DNA from: Oceanibium sediminis
GTDB taxonomy: Bacteria > Pseudomonadota > Alphaproteobacteria > Rhodobacterales > Rhodobacteraceae
Assembly: GCF_003265325.1 (NCBI RefSeq)
Contig: NZ_QGNX01000015.1
Span: forward strand, 1 to 34,770
Direction of reading: 5' to 3'
DNA length: 34,770 bases
Part shown: piece by piece, positions 14,548-22,687 of the stretch
Numbering within the stretch: the stretch's first letter is position 1
Layout: each line of letters opens with the position of its first letter
The notes under the pieces: generated by a model
Seen by the model: only the letters and a program-made list of their open reading frames with translations
What the model was told of the DNA's origin: nothing
Databases searched by the model: none
Translations under genes and position numbers: made by a program

Positions 14548-15135
14548 ATGCCCCGCCGTCGCAGACTGTCAGAGATCGAACGATCGACCATCGCCCAGGA
14601 GCGCCGGAACGGCGTCTCCGCGGCGTCATTGGCCGCGCGCTACGATGTCAGCCTAAAGACGATCTACAACGTGGTGAACCACCGGGATGAGCGTCAGACA
14701 GCGAACGGCAGCCGATCGCGGGTTGTGGGGATCCGGGTCTCGGACGACGACCTGCGCCGGTTCGACGCGGCGCTGTCGCGGCGCGGGATTGCGCACCGCT
14801 CGGATGCCATGCGCCGCCTGATGCTGGCGACCGAAGGTGTCTTCCTGCCCGACGACGAGATGTGTGACGAGTTGCGAAATCTCGGCGCCGCGCTCAACCG
14901 GGTCGGCAACAATGTGAACCAGATCGCGCGACGTCTGAACGAGGCCAAGGTGCGGGGCGAGAGACTGTCCTACCTGGCCTCAAGTCACCGTGACGTCCGC
15001 GCCCTTGCAGGTCTGGTCTTCGATCTGGCCGACCAGGTCCAGGAGATGTCGCGTGCGCGGCGCAGCGTGCTGGACCTTGAGATCAGCTCTGCCCTGGCGG
15101 ACCTCGCCGAGAGGGATGAGAATGGCGCGGAGTGA
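14548..15135 (+). CDS. MobC/VirD1-like relaxosome accessory protein with N-terminal HTH
   Basis: This is a 195-aa protein. Residues 6-45 read as a resolvase-like helix-turn-helix (RNGVSAASLAARYDVSLKTI). A ribbon-helix-helix-like segment follows at about 52-92 (VVGIRVSDDDLRRFDAAL). A MobC domain lies at about 105-135 (LRNLGAALNRVGNNVNQIAR). MobC/VirD1 proteins help the relaxase melt and nick oriT. ATG 14548 is chosen over the upstream 14473 because the extra 25 residues fall in the inverted-repeat region; AGGAA is 13 bp upstream, rather far. Its last 14 bases overlap the start of the relaxase gene. It may also autoregulate through the adjoining repeats. Confidence 0.85.
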   Translation: MPRRRRLSEIERSTIAQERRNGVSAASLAARYDVSLKTIYNVVNHRDERQTANGSRSRVVGIRVSDDDLRRFDAALSRRGIAHRSDAMRRLMLATEGVFLPDDEMCDELRNLGAALNRVGNNVNQIARRLNEAKVRGERLSYLASSHRDVRALAGLVFDLADQVQEMSRARRSVLDLEISSALADLAERDENGAE

Positions 15136-17470
15136 CCGGGTCCGTGGCATCGACCCGGCGCTATTTGACCGCGGCTGGAGCCGGGTTTCGGGATCCTGGC
15201 AGGGGCTTTCCAAGGGCGCGCAGATGGTTCGGGCCGCGCGCGGCTATTCGCCAGCGATCTTCAAGGCTATCTCGAAAGGGGGCTGCCACACCGGGGCGCA
15301 GCTACGGGCGCAGCTCACATATCTCACAACAAAGTCGACCCATATCCTCGACAGTCGCGGCACCCATGACGGGAAGAAGCAACTCTCGGAAGCCGAGATC
15401 AACCGAGTGGCGCGGCGGTTCGAGAACCAGTGGAACGAGCGCTACAGCCCCAAGCTTGGCCATACGTCGCATCTGCTGATGGCATTCCCGGTTGGGACCA
15501 GGGGTGAAGAGGTTCGCGATATCACCCAGGCGGTCTGCGAGAAGTTCTTTCAAGGTGATGGCTCGCAATTCGACTATATTGCTGCAATACACCAAGATCG
15601 CGCGCATCCACATGCGCATATCGTTCTGAACCGCCGCAGCAAGGATGGCGAAATGTTCTTTCTCGGGAAGGATCATCACTTCAACTACGACGCCTTTCGC
15701 GAGGCGATGGTCGAAGCGGCCCAAGTTCATGGGATCCGCCTTGAGGCGACGCGCCGTCTGGATCGCGGCGTCACGACCTACCGCGCCGAGATTGATGAAA
15801 TCTACAAGGCCCGCGACGAAGGTCGTCCCCCAGTCGAGCGCCAGAGAACCGGTGCTGACTTGGCGGCCGCACTGGAAACCGTCCGGCACAACGCTTTGAT
15901 CTATCGCGGGCTCGCGGCGGAGGCGTCCCGTTCGAATTTCGAAGACGTGTCCGAGGCGCTCGAGAGGGCCAGCACCATCCTTGCCAGTGGCGGTCAGATT
16001 CAATCTGACGGAGCCATCTACATGTCCCAAGACGAAGCAGCGTTCGACACGCTGATCACCGAGTTTTCTCAGAACATTCGCCAGATCGAGGCGGCGATCG
16101 ACAGGGCGCCGGCGGCCGAGAGGCCGGTGATCGAGCGCAAGCTGACCGACGTTCTGGCCTCGGTCGCGCATTTGAACCCGCTCGGGGATCGCTCCGCCGC
16201 CCTGGTCGATGCCCCATCCCGGGCCGGCATCTATGCAAGGCCGAACTTAAGTGAAGAACACCTCGCGCGTCTTGACGATGGAGAGGTGGCATCAAAGCTG
16301 GCCGAGGCGTTGCAAGGCACGGGCATCGATGCCGAGGCTGTGGCCGCGCGCCTGCGGGAGGGGGCCGGCAATGCCGCGCTGGAACGCCAGTGGCTGGCAC
16401 AGGATCTACAGGCGATTGCCAAAGAAGGGGGACTCGATCTGGAGAAACCTGCGGACCGGGAAGACGCGCTCGACCGGCTGGAAGCCGTTCATGTTCGGTT
16501 GGGCGATGTCCTGACCGATGTACGCGTCCTGCGCGCGCCGACCGAGGTCGACGACGTGGATGACGCCGAGGCAGCGCTTGGTGAGCGGTTGACGACACCA
16601 GAGCGTGAACTCGCAAACGACGGGCCCGACATTTTTGCCACATCGGAGCGGCAGGCGTTCAGGGCGCTTGTGGCGCAGTTCCGCCGGACGGATTTCGATC
16701 ATCCGTTCTCAGACGATCCCTCCGTGCGGCGGGCGGGCGCCGTGGAGGTGGAAGAGGCCCGCGCCGCGTTCGACGCTTACGCGCAGAGATCGCCGCAACA
16801 TGCCGAACTGGCCTCGATGGCCTGGGAGCAGATGACCGACAGTCGAATGCCGCAGCAATATGCGGTGTCGGTGCAGGATCGCACGCTTCATGCTGGCGAC
16901 ATGGACCTCGCCTTACGGGATCCTTCGGATCATCTCGGTCCAATCACAGAAGACCTGCGAACCCTCGCCCGCTATCGCACGGAGATGCCGGATGACGAAT
17001 TCGGGCAGGCCGTTCAGGGCGAAATCAACCACCTGCGTTCGCTCGGCGCGTCGCGTGCCTATATCAGCGAGCGCAGTTTCGAGATCGAGGACCAGGCGCG
17101 ACAGGACTACGCCGAGCGCCGGTATCTGGAAGAGACAGCGCCAACCGTCATGGCCTTTGTGCGAAGCAACGAAGTCGGGGGCCCGCTCTCCGAGGCGGAG
17201 CAGCAGGACATCGTCCGGCAAGTCAACGAGCGACTAAGCCCCGACGCCATCGATGCGCTGAGGGCGGGAAATGCGGACGTCCTGGACAAATTCACCGAGG
17301 ATCCGCTGCGCCAGCTGGAACTCGCCAAGACCTATCTCCAGAGCAGCGAGGTCACGGCGCACGGCCCGGCCATGGAGCGCGTTCTCGATGCATTGGCGGA
17401 AGAACAGATCGAGGCGCAGCGCGCGCGCCACGCCGCGGCACATGGTGAGAAGGGGGTCACCCATGGATAA
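15122..17470 (+). CDS. virD2: VirD2-type relaxase (large)
   Basis: This is a 782-aa protein. The N-terminal relaxase domain (about residues 30-270) has a likely catalytic Tyr in QLTYLTTKS (about residue 66). The HxDxxHPHxH motif HQDRAHPHAHIVLNR lies at about 157-171 and supplies the metal-binding histidine triad. It would nick one strand at oriT, stay covalently attached, and pilot the strand through the secretion channel. The rest (about 280-782) is acidic, helical and Glu/Arg-rich, with no helicase motifs, making it much longer than Agrobacterium VirD2 (about 420-450 aa). ATG 15122 is preferred to 15116 because GAGAGG is then well spaced. It overlaps both mobC and virD4. Confidence 0.88.
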   Translation: MARSDRVRGIDPALFDRGWSRVSGSWQGLSKGAQMVRAARGYSPAIFKAISKGGCHTGAQLRAQLTYLTTKSTHILDSRGTHDGKKQLSEAEINRVARRFENQWNERYSPKLGHTSHLLMAFPVGTRGEEVRDITQAVCEKFFQGDGSQFDYIAAIHQDRAHPHAHIVLNRRSKDGEMFFLGKDHHFNYDAFREAMVEAAQVHGIRLEATRRLDRGVTTYRAEIDEIYKARDEGRPPVERQRTGADLAAALETVRHNALIYRGLAAEASRSNFEDVSEALERASTILASGGQIQSDGAIYMSQDEAAFDTLITEFSQNIRQIEAAIDRAPAAERPVIERKLTDVLASVAHLNPLGDRSAALVDAPSRAGIYARPNLSEEHLARLDDGEVASKLAEALQGTGIDAEAVAARLREGAGNAALERQWLAQDLQAIAKEGGLDLEKPADREDALDRLEAVHVRLGDVLTDVRVLRAPTEVDDVDDAEAALGERLTTPERELANDGPDIFATSERQAFRALVAQFRRTDFDHPFSDDPSVRRAGAVEVEEARAAFDAYAQRSPQHAELASMAWEQMTDSRMPQQYAVSVQDRTLHAGDMDLALRDPSDHLGPITEDLRTLARYRTEMPDDEFGQAVQGEINHLRSLGASRAYISERSFEIEDQARQDYAERRYLEETAPTVMAFVRSNEVGGPLSEAEQQDIVRQVNERLSPDAIDALRAGNADVLDKFTEDPLRQLELAKTYLQSSEVTAHGPAMERVLDALAEEQIEAQRARHAAAHGEKGVTHG

Positions 17471-19430
17471 GGGCAAGATTGCCCTCGGTGTGTTGAGCCT
17501 CGTGCTGGTCGCTCTCGCCATGGGCTATGTCGTGGCGACCGGTTTCGTCATGTTCCGCCATGGGCTCTCACCCACGCGTTTCGAAGTCACCCTGCTGGCC
17601 CGCGAATATCGGGGTCTGTCCCAGTCCGCGCCGAAGGACTTCCTCTGGGTGAACCTCATCCTTGGCGGCTTCGCCCTCACATCGCTGATGCTGAGCGTCA
17701 CGCTCCTGGGGGATGCATTGACTCGCTTCGGGACGACGCATTGGCAGACCCGCAGCGAGATGAAGAGGAACGGTTTCTTTGCCAAGCCCGGCGGCGGCTT
17801 CCTTCTGGGCAAGCTCGGCTCCCCGAAATCCAAGCGCCCGTTCCTAGTCTCAAGAACCTTCCCCCACGCGCTGATCGTGGCGCCTACAGGCCGGGGCAAA
17901 GGCGTAGGGTTCGTGATCCCGAACCTTCTGACCTACAAGGGCTCGGCTGTGGTGCTCGACGTGAAAGGCGAGAACTTTCGCGAGACCTCGCGCTTCCGCG
18001 CCAGCATGGGGGACAAGGTTTTCCGCTTCGCGCCGACCGACTGGGACCGACCGACACATCGCTATAATCCGCTGGCGCGCATTGCTGCTATGACCAACCC
18101 CGACCGGCAGCAGATGGAGCTTAAACTCACCGCGAAGCTCTTCCTGCAAACCGACAACGAAAAGCTGAGCGGGCTTTTAGCCGGGGGCATCGACCTCTTC
18201 GTGGCCGCCGGCCTTCTGGCCTTCGAGCGCGGCGTGCCGACCATCGGCGAGATCTATCGCATCACAGCCTCGGGGGGCGACAAGCAGAAGGAATACTTAA
18301 AGCGTTCGCAGGAGGTGAAGAACACCTCGGCCAAGTTGATCTTCGAGCGTATGGCCTCGACCAACAACGACACCCTCACCTCCTACCTCTCGCTTCTCAT
18401 GACATCGGGTCTCGACACTTGGGACAACCGCGCGATTGACGCGGCCACCGCGACCTCTGACTTCTCATTCCGGGATATCCGCCGCCGCCCACATGCGATC
18501 TATCTTGTGGTCGAGTCCGAGATGATCCGCCCCCTGGCCCCGTTGATCCGGCTGTTCTTCTCGGACCTAATCGCCTCCCTGCAGGCGCAGGAGCCGGGCG
18601 ATGACGAGCCTTGGCCCGTGATGATCATGCTCGACGAGTTCGACCGGCTCGGTAAGATGCCAATCGTCGCCGAGAGCATCAAGACGCTGCGCTCCTTCGG
18701 CGGCAACCTCGCCATCGTGACCCAGACCATCCCCGCGCTGGACGAGATCTATGGCGAGAACACCCGCCGGTCGCTGCAGGGCGGCGCGGGCGTAAAACTC
18801 TACCTCACCCCGTCTGAACAGAAGACCATCGAGGAGTTGAGCCAGGCCGTGGGCAAGACCACCAAGCGCGTGGTGACCCGCTCCCGTGCCGTCGGGCGCA
18901 ATCCGTTTGAGGGGCGCAGCGTCTCCGAGCGGACCGAGGATACGCCGCTCCTGACCGAAGATCAGGCCAGGCGGATGGACCTCGACGAGGTCATTCTGGT
19001 GGTTGATGCGCAGATGCCGATCCGGGCGAGACGGATCAAGTATTTTGAGGACCCGGCCCTGAAGGTGCTGCATGCGAGCCAGTCGGGTAGTTTCCCATAT
19101 CCGGACGAGGATGGTCTGCGGCGGGACCGACAGATGTCCGAAACCCGGGAAACCGTCGAGAAGCTAAAGCAGGAGCTGCAGGAGGTGCGGGCGGCTGCGG
19201 GACCGCGGGAAGTCGGCCCGAATGCGCCAAAGCTGTCGAATGACATTTCGAAGACCGGCCCTGGCATTGCAGCGAAGGTACGCGGCCGCGCGGCTCGTGT
19301 CGCTGCGAGCAGCGGTGGCCAGGGTCAGCTGTCGCTTAATATCGAGGAATTGGGTATCACGAGTGCAGATCCAACTACACTGGCCTCCGCCGTTCAGACC
19401 ACGCGCGCGATCATTGCGGAGCACTGCTAG
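17463..19430 (+). CDS. virD4: VirD4/TraG-type coupling protein
   Basis: This is a 655-aa type IV coupling ATPase. Two membrane helices (about residues 8-31 and 62-84) anchor it in the inner membrane. Walker A is APTGRGKG at 140-147, followed by the TraG signature VLDVKGENF. Walker B is MIMLDEFDR at about 388-396. It links the relaxosome to the VirB channel and powers substrate transfer. ATG 17463 overlaps the relaxase stop by 8 bp; the in-frame extension further upstream is relaxase sequence read out of frame. The C-terminal 100 residues are variable, with an Ala/Ser/Arg-rich tail. It ends tail-to-tail with hipA, 69 bp away. Confidence 0.93.
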   Translation: MDKGKIALGVLSLVLVALAMGYVVATGFVMFRHGLSPTRFEVTLLAREYRGLSQSAPKDFLWVNLILGGFALTSLMLSVTLLGDALTRFGTTHWQTRSEMKRNGFFAKPGGGFLLGKLGSPKSKRPFLVSRTFPHALIVAPTGRGKGVGFVIPNLLTYKGSAVVLDVKGENFRETSRFRASMGDKVFRFAPTDWDRPTHRYNPLARIAAMTNPDRQQMELKLTAKLFLQTDNEKLSGLLAGGIDLFVAAGLLAFERGVPTIGEIYRITASGGDKQKEYLKRSQEVKNTSAKLIFERMASTNNDTLTSYLSLLMTSGLDTWDNRAIDAATATSDFSFRDIRRRPHAIYLVVESEMIRPLAPLIRLFFSDLIASLQAQEPGDDEPWPVMIMLDEFDRLGKMPIVAESIKTLRSFGGNLAIVTQTIPALDEIYGENTRRSLQGGAGVKLYLTPSEQKTIEELSQAVGKTTKRVVTRSRAVGRNPFEGRSVSERTEDTPLLTEDQARRMDLDEVILVVDAQMPIRARRIKYFEDPALKVLHASQSGSFPYPDEDGLRRDRQMSETRETVEKLKQELQEVRAAAGPREVGPNAPKLSNDISKTGPGIAAKVRGRAARVAASSGGQGQLSLNIEELGITSADPTTLASAVQTTRAIIAEHC

Positions 19431-19499
19431 ATGTTGGCACAGCCAGCCGCTGGGCCAAGGCAGACATCGGCCTTCGAGCAGCTGTTCAGAGATTCCGCA

Positions 19500-20819
19500 T
19501 CATACGGCTCCGGATATTCTGAGGCCACTTAGTCTCCCCTTTAGGGCCCCGCTGACACTGGCAACAATTGCTTGCGGGAACCCGTCTGGCATGGCATTCG
19601 CCGCGACATCTACGGCTCCAGTAGCATTTGCCTCGATCTCGTCGATCAAGGCTATCGCGCGCCTTCTCGAGATGCCTGCGCGCATGGCCGTTTGCACGAA
19701 ATGTCGGCCGTGGATCTGGTCAAATCGGTAGTGCCTGCTGTTTCCGACCGACATCGCCATTTTCATCTGTTTGCGTTCGATCTGGCGCGCGTCCAGCGCC
19801 CCCTGCGCGGTGACAATGTCGTAGAGCGGAGTCATGCGGTAGCTGCCGCCGGGGCTGAGGAAGACGCTGAAATTCTTGGCATGGGCGTCCGTCGCCCCGA
19901 TCAGCCAAAAGATGATCTGCGCCTTGAGAAAGGTTTCTTGATCCTCGATCGGCGTGTCGCCGCCATTGAGAAGGGTCAGGACGTCAACCATCCCCGGCCC
20001 ACCTTCGTTCTGGTATTTCAGAGTTGGGGGTACGGACAGAGCCTGACAGCAATCTTCCTGTGGCAGGCGCAGAAGCCGTCCGTCCTTTGTCCAGCGGCGA
20101 TCAAAGCGCTCGATGACTAGGGCCTTGGTATCGCCGAAGCTCTCGATCGTTGCGGTGTTCACCGGGACGCCGAAGGCTTCGGTGAGTTTCAGGCAATAGA
20201 ATTCGTTTTCGACACTGTCCGACAGGTCAATGCCGCCCGGCAGTTTACCGATCTGCGTCTTGAACAGATGAGTCGTCGGGGTGGTCCCATGGGGCTTGAT
20301 CCACTGACCTTCATGCCACAGCAGCGCGGTCTTTTCCTGCGCGCCCGCAATGGAAATCCGGAATGCGTCGTCACTGGACAGGCCAAGCGGCGTCTGGCTC
20401 AATCCGTTCAGGAGCTTTTCGATGGCGGCCGCATCGACCGTTTCGCCCTCGATCCGACCGGTCGCGTCCGGGGCCTCGTCATCGCCTGCGATGAACTGGA
20501 GCGCACCCACGCAGTCGTGACCGATCTTGGTCAGCAGGCTGTAGGCATCAATCCCACGCGCTCCTACCTTTTCGGCAACAAGGCGACGGAGCTGATCCGA
20601 GTCCGGCAGAAGGTTTTCGAACACGGCCATGACGGGTTCGCCCCGATAAGCCGTCTCGCGCAAAGGTAGCGACAAGGAGACCGGCATGGCATGTTCCCAG
20701 CCCAGCCAATCCTCGACGTAGGAGAATCCGATGGCCCCGCTTGCCTCTCGGCTCAGGGCGCCGACGTGGCGGTTGTTCATATAGACGCGCAAAGGCGCAT
20801 AGGCCGGACGCCGCCCCAT
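19500..20819 (-). CDS. hipA: HipA serine/threonine kinase toxin
   Basis: This 439-aa protein has nearly the length of E. coli HipA. The phosphate-binding motif RISIAGAQEKTALL (about residues 148-161) keeps the serine that corresponds to the autophosphorylated Ser150. The catalytic DAHAKN is at about 307-312 and the metal-binding PLYDIV at about 328-333. HipA phosphorylates glutamyl-tRNA synthetase in E. coli; related kinases hit other aminoacyl-tRNA synthetases, and the target here is unknown. The frame extends upstream across hipB, but MGRRPAY at 20819 is the real start, sharing one base with the hipB stop. All catalytic residues are present, so the toxin is probably active. Confidence 0.93.
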   Translation of the reverse strand: MGRRPAYAPLRVYMNNRHVGALSREASGAIGFSYVEDWLGWEHAMPVSLSLPLRETAYRGEPVMAVFENLLPDSDQLRRLVAEKVGARGIDAYSLLTKIGHDCVGALQFIAGDDEAPDATGRIEGETVDAAAIEKLLNGLSQTPLGLSSDDAFRISIAGAQEKTALLWHEGQWIKPHGTTPTTHLFKTQIGKLPGGIDLSDSVENEFYCLKLTEAFGVPVNTATIESFGDTKALVIERFDRRWTKDGRLLRLPQEDCCQALSVPPTLKYQNEGGPGMVDVLTLLNGGDTPIEDQETFLKAQIIFWLIGATDAHAKNFSVFLSPGGSYRMTPLYDIVTAQGALDARQIERKQMKMAMSVGNSRHYRFDQIHGRHFVQTAMRAGISRRRAIALIDEIEANATGAVDVAANAMPDGFPQAIVASVSGALKGRLSGLRISGAV

Positions 20820-21070
20820 CAGAATATCTCTTCGATGTCGCTGGCATCGCCCCTGGAGCGCGCACCGATCCGGAATTCCAGATCGAGGGCGGACAGGACC
20901 GCGAGGATGGTATCCAGCTTTGCTGGCTTCTCGCCGCTCTCTATGGTCGAGATCGTTGCTTGCCGCAAACCAGCGCGGTCGGCAAGTTGCTTTTGTGTCC
21001 AGTCGCGCTTCTTGCGGGCCCGCTGGATGAGGGTGCCGATTTGTCTTGGTGTGCGGGCCAGGTCGCTCAT
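20819..21070 (-). CDS. hipB: HipB antitoxin, Xre-family HTH
   Basis: This 83-aa protein has an Xre helix-turn-helix at about residues 22-62 (TQKQLADRAGLRQATISTIE). It would bind HipA and repress the operon. There is no Shine-Dalgarno sequence before the ATG (the preceding bases are T-rich), and the predicted transcription start coincides with the ATG, suggesting a leaderless message. Four matching operators lie upstream. The gene is downstream of virB6 on the same strand, so read-through from the virB operon is possible. Confidence 0.92.
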   Translation of the reverse strand: MSDLARTPRQIGTLIQRARKKRDWTQKQLADRAGLRQATISTIESGEKPAKLDTILAVLSALDLEFRIGARSRGDASDIEEIF

Positions 21071-21076
21071 TCAGAA

Positions 21077-21105
21077 AAAATACGCCAAAGCGCATAAATT
21101 GTCAA
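21077..21105 (-). promoter_or_regulatory. hipBA promoter (near-consensus, likely leaderless)
   Basis: On the minus strand TTGACA (21105-21100) is followed after exactly 17 bp by TATTTT (21082-21077). The expected start of transcription, 6-8 bp further, falls on or next to the A of the hipB ATG at 21070. The first operator covers most of the spacer and part of the -10 element, so HipB binding would block the polymerase. Confidence 0.7.
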
Positions 21106-21177
21106 TATGCGTCTTAGCGTATCATTTGGCTTTATTCGCTTCAGCGAATAAAGCACTCTTATACGCTGGGGCGTGTA
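21079..21177. promoter_or_regulatory. Four phased HipB operators (18 bp each, 27-bp period)
   Basis: Four imperfect palindromes of the form TATNCGC-N4-GCGNATA start at 21079, 21106, 21133 and 21160, exactly 27 bp apart. The half-sites are AATACGC/GCGCATA, TATGCGT/GCGTATC, TATTCGC/GCGAATA and TATACGC/GCGTGTA. E. coli hipBA is also controlled by four operators of 18 bp. The site nearest hipB overlaps the promoter; the outer ones extend towards virB6. Confidence 0.8.
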
Positions 21178-21222
21178 ACCAACACCATTAGCATCCTGTG
21201 CAACAAGGCACCCCCGCTGTCG

Positions 21223-22251
21223 TCAAGCTTTGCTCATCCTGCGCGCCCTGTCAGCCACGCGGGAAACCATTGCCCCACCGGTTCGGACCGTTGCAACCGT
21301 TGCTGCTGGCGTTTGCACGATCCCTCGCCCGACAACCTCCCCAGTCGTCAGCGCACCCATCCGTGCGCGCCCTTTGACGCCAGCCGTGTTCGCCATACCA
21401 CGCGCAACCGCAGCAGCCCCACCCAACGCGTTTGGCCCAGACATCAACATGAAATTCCCCGACAGCCCCCGCACGATCAGCGGGGTCGCCGCAACGAACC
21501 CCTTGGCCAGGAACACCATGACAAAGAACGGGATGAGCGAGCCGATATTGGTCGCGGAGCCTGGATCGCCGAGCTGCGCCAAGAGAGCATTTGCCATGCC
21601 GACCACGATCGAGAACATGGCGGCGATGACGACCGGGTAGAAGGCGTAACTGACGGTAGTCGAGACCCAGCGGTGGAAGAAATCCTTCGTCGCCTCGAAG
21701 AGCGAGAGCGCGATCATTACTGGAGCGAGGCCGAGCATGAGGGTCAGCATCATCTTGGCGAAGATCAGGACGATGCCGGTCATGAAGCCGAGGAGGCTCA
21801 GGAGTACCAGGCCGATACCGCCGAGGATCGCGCCGGTCATCCAGTTCAGATTGCTTCCGATGGCGTTCAGATACGCGCTGAACTCAGCGATCAGCTTGTC
21901 GAACTCTGTCGCGAAGTAGGTGGCCCCTGCCCCGCCGCCGCCCACAGATGAGATCAGTGCTCCTGCGACGTAGTCCAATCCGCCGATCACCGCGTTCGCC
22001 ACCGCGTTGAACTGCACCCAGTTAAAGGCGAAGAGCCCGACCAGCATAAGCTTCATGAGGTACCAGAAGAAGCTCGCACCATCCATGCTGCGGTACTGGA
22101 ATGCCATATTGATGAAGAGCCCGATGGCCGAGAGGGTCACCATCAGCAGGACGATCGTGCCGATATTGCCTGCGACCGCCCCGAACTGGGACTCCGCGGC
22201 ATCGGCGAGGAAGGCATCGGCCGCTCCGACCATCCAGCTGACGACGCCCAT
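21223..22251 (-). CDS. virB6: VirB6 inner-membrane channel protein
   Basis: This is a 342-aa polytopic membrane protein. Hydrophobic segments lie at about residues 28-52, 62-95, 136-185 (two helices), 200-225 and 235-262. A conserved Trp/aromatic pattern in FFHRWVSTTVSYAFYPVV is typical of VirB6/TrbL. VirB6 forms part of the inner-membrane translocation path. It is the last gene of the virB operon; its ATG shares one base with the stop of the preceding small gene (TAATG). The C-terminal 70 residues are Ala/Gly/Arg-rich and cytoplasmic-looking. Position at the 3' end, after virB11, differs from the Agrobacterium order. Confidence 0.9.
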   Translation of the reverse strand: MGVVSWMVGAADAFLADAAESQFGAVAGNIGTIVLLMVTLSAIGLFINMAFQYRSMDGASFFWYLMKLMLVGLFAFNWVQFNAVANAVIGGLDYVAGALISSVGGGGAGATYFATEFDKLIAEFSAYLNAIGSNLNWMTGAILGGIGLVLLSLLGFMTGIVLIFAKMMLTLMLGLAPVMIALSLFEATKDFFHRWVSTTVSYAFYPVVIAAMFSIVVGMANALLAQLGDPGSATNIGSLIPFFVMVFLAKGFVAATPLIVRGLSGNFMLMSGPNALGGAAAVARGMANTAGVKGRARMGALTTGEVVGRGIVQTPAATVATVRTGGAMVSRVADRARRMSKA

Positions 22252-22670
22252 TACCAGTTGCCTTGTTCTCGGCAGATTGCCTCGACGCTGGCCGCAATCT
22301 CATTCTGCTCTTCCCGGAGCTTCAAATGCAGCTCCGCTTGCTCAGCTTGCGAAAGGTGGTCGAATTGTTCCTGGTACTCCGCCTCAGCAGCCTCCCAAGA
22401 AGGAAAGCGCACGCCGCAACCGCAATCCCCTTTGTCTTTGATCCCTTCCCAAGCACGCAATTCATACAAACGCATCATCGTCAGCGCCTTGTAAGCCTCG
22501 CGTGGATGCAGTTCATCCATCCAGGCGGGGCGCGCAGGTCGGTCGTTGCAGATCCGGTACTGCTGCGGCGCCATGTCGACCGTGAGGTCGGTCGACACGT
22601 CGGGCGCGCCCTCGGCCAATACCGGACCGGCGCCAAAAACGAAAAGAATGGCAATGTTGGAAAGGCGCAT
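22251..22670 (-). CDS. Small exported Cys-containing protein between virB11 and virB6
   Basis: This 139-aa protein has a clear signal peptide (MRLSNIAILFVFGAGPVLA, then EGAP). The mature part has four cysteines (YRICND, GDCGCG, EAICRE), followed by a long charged helix rich in Glu, Gln and Ala. ATG 22670 has AAAGGA 6 bp upstream and is preferred over an in-frame GTG at 22691. I do not recognise the family. Its place within the virB operon suggests a periplasmic accessory factor of the channel, or an entry-exclusion-like protein. Disulfide bonding is plausible. It starts 17 bp after the virB11 stop codon and overlaps virB6 by one base. Confidence 0.7.
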   Translation of the reverse strand: MRLSNIAILFVFGAGPVLAEGAPDVSTDLTVDMAPQQYRICNDRPARPAWMDELHPREAYKALTMMRLYELRAWEGIKDKGDCGCGVRFPSWEAAEAEYQEQFDHLSQAEQAELHLKLREEQNEIAASVEAICREQGNW

Positions 22671-22687
22671 GGGGTATCCTTTGACTG

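Noticed and set aside
21079-21177. CRISPR-like array or replication iterons
   Set aside because: The 27-bp periodic units are palindromic operators at the hipBA promoter, with no spacers and no rep gene alongside.
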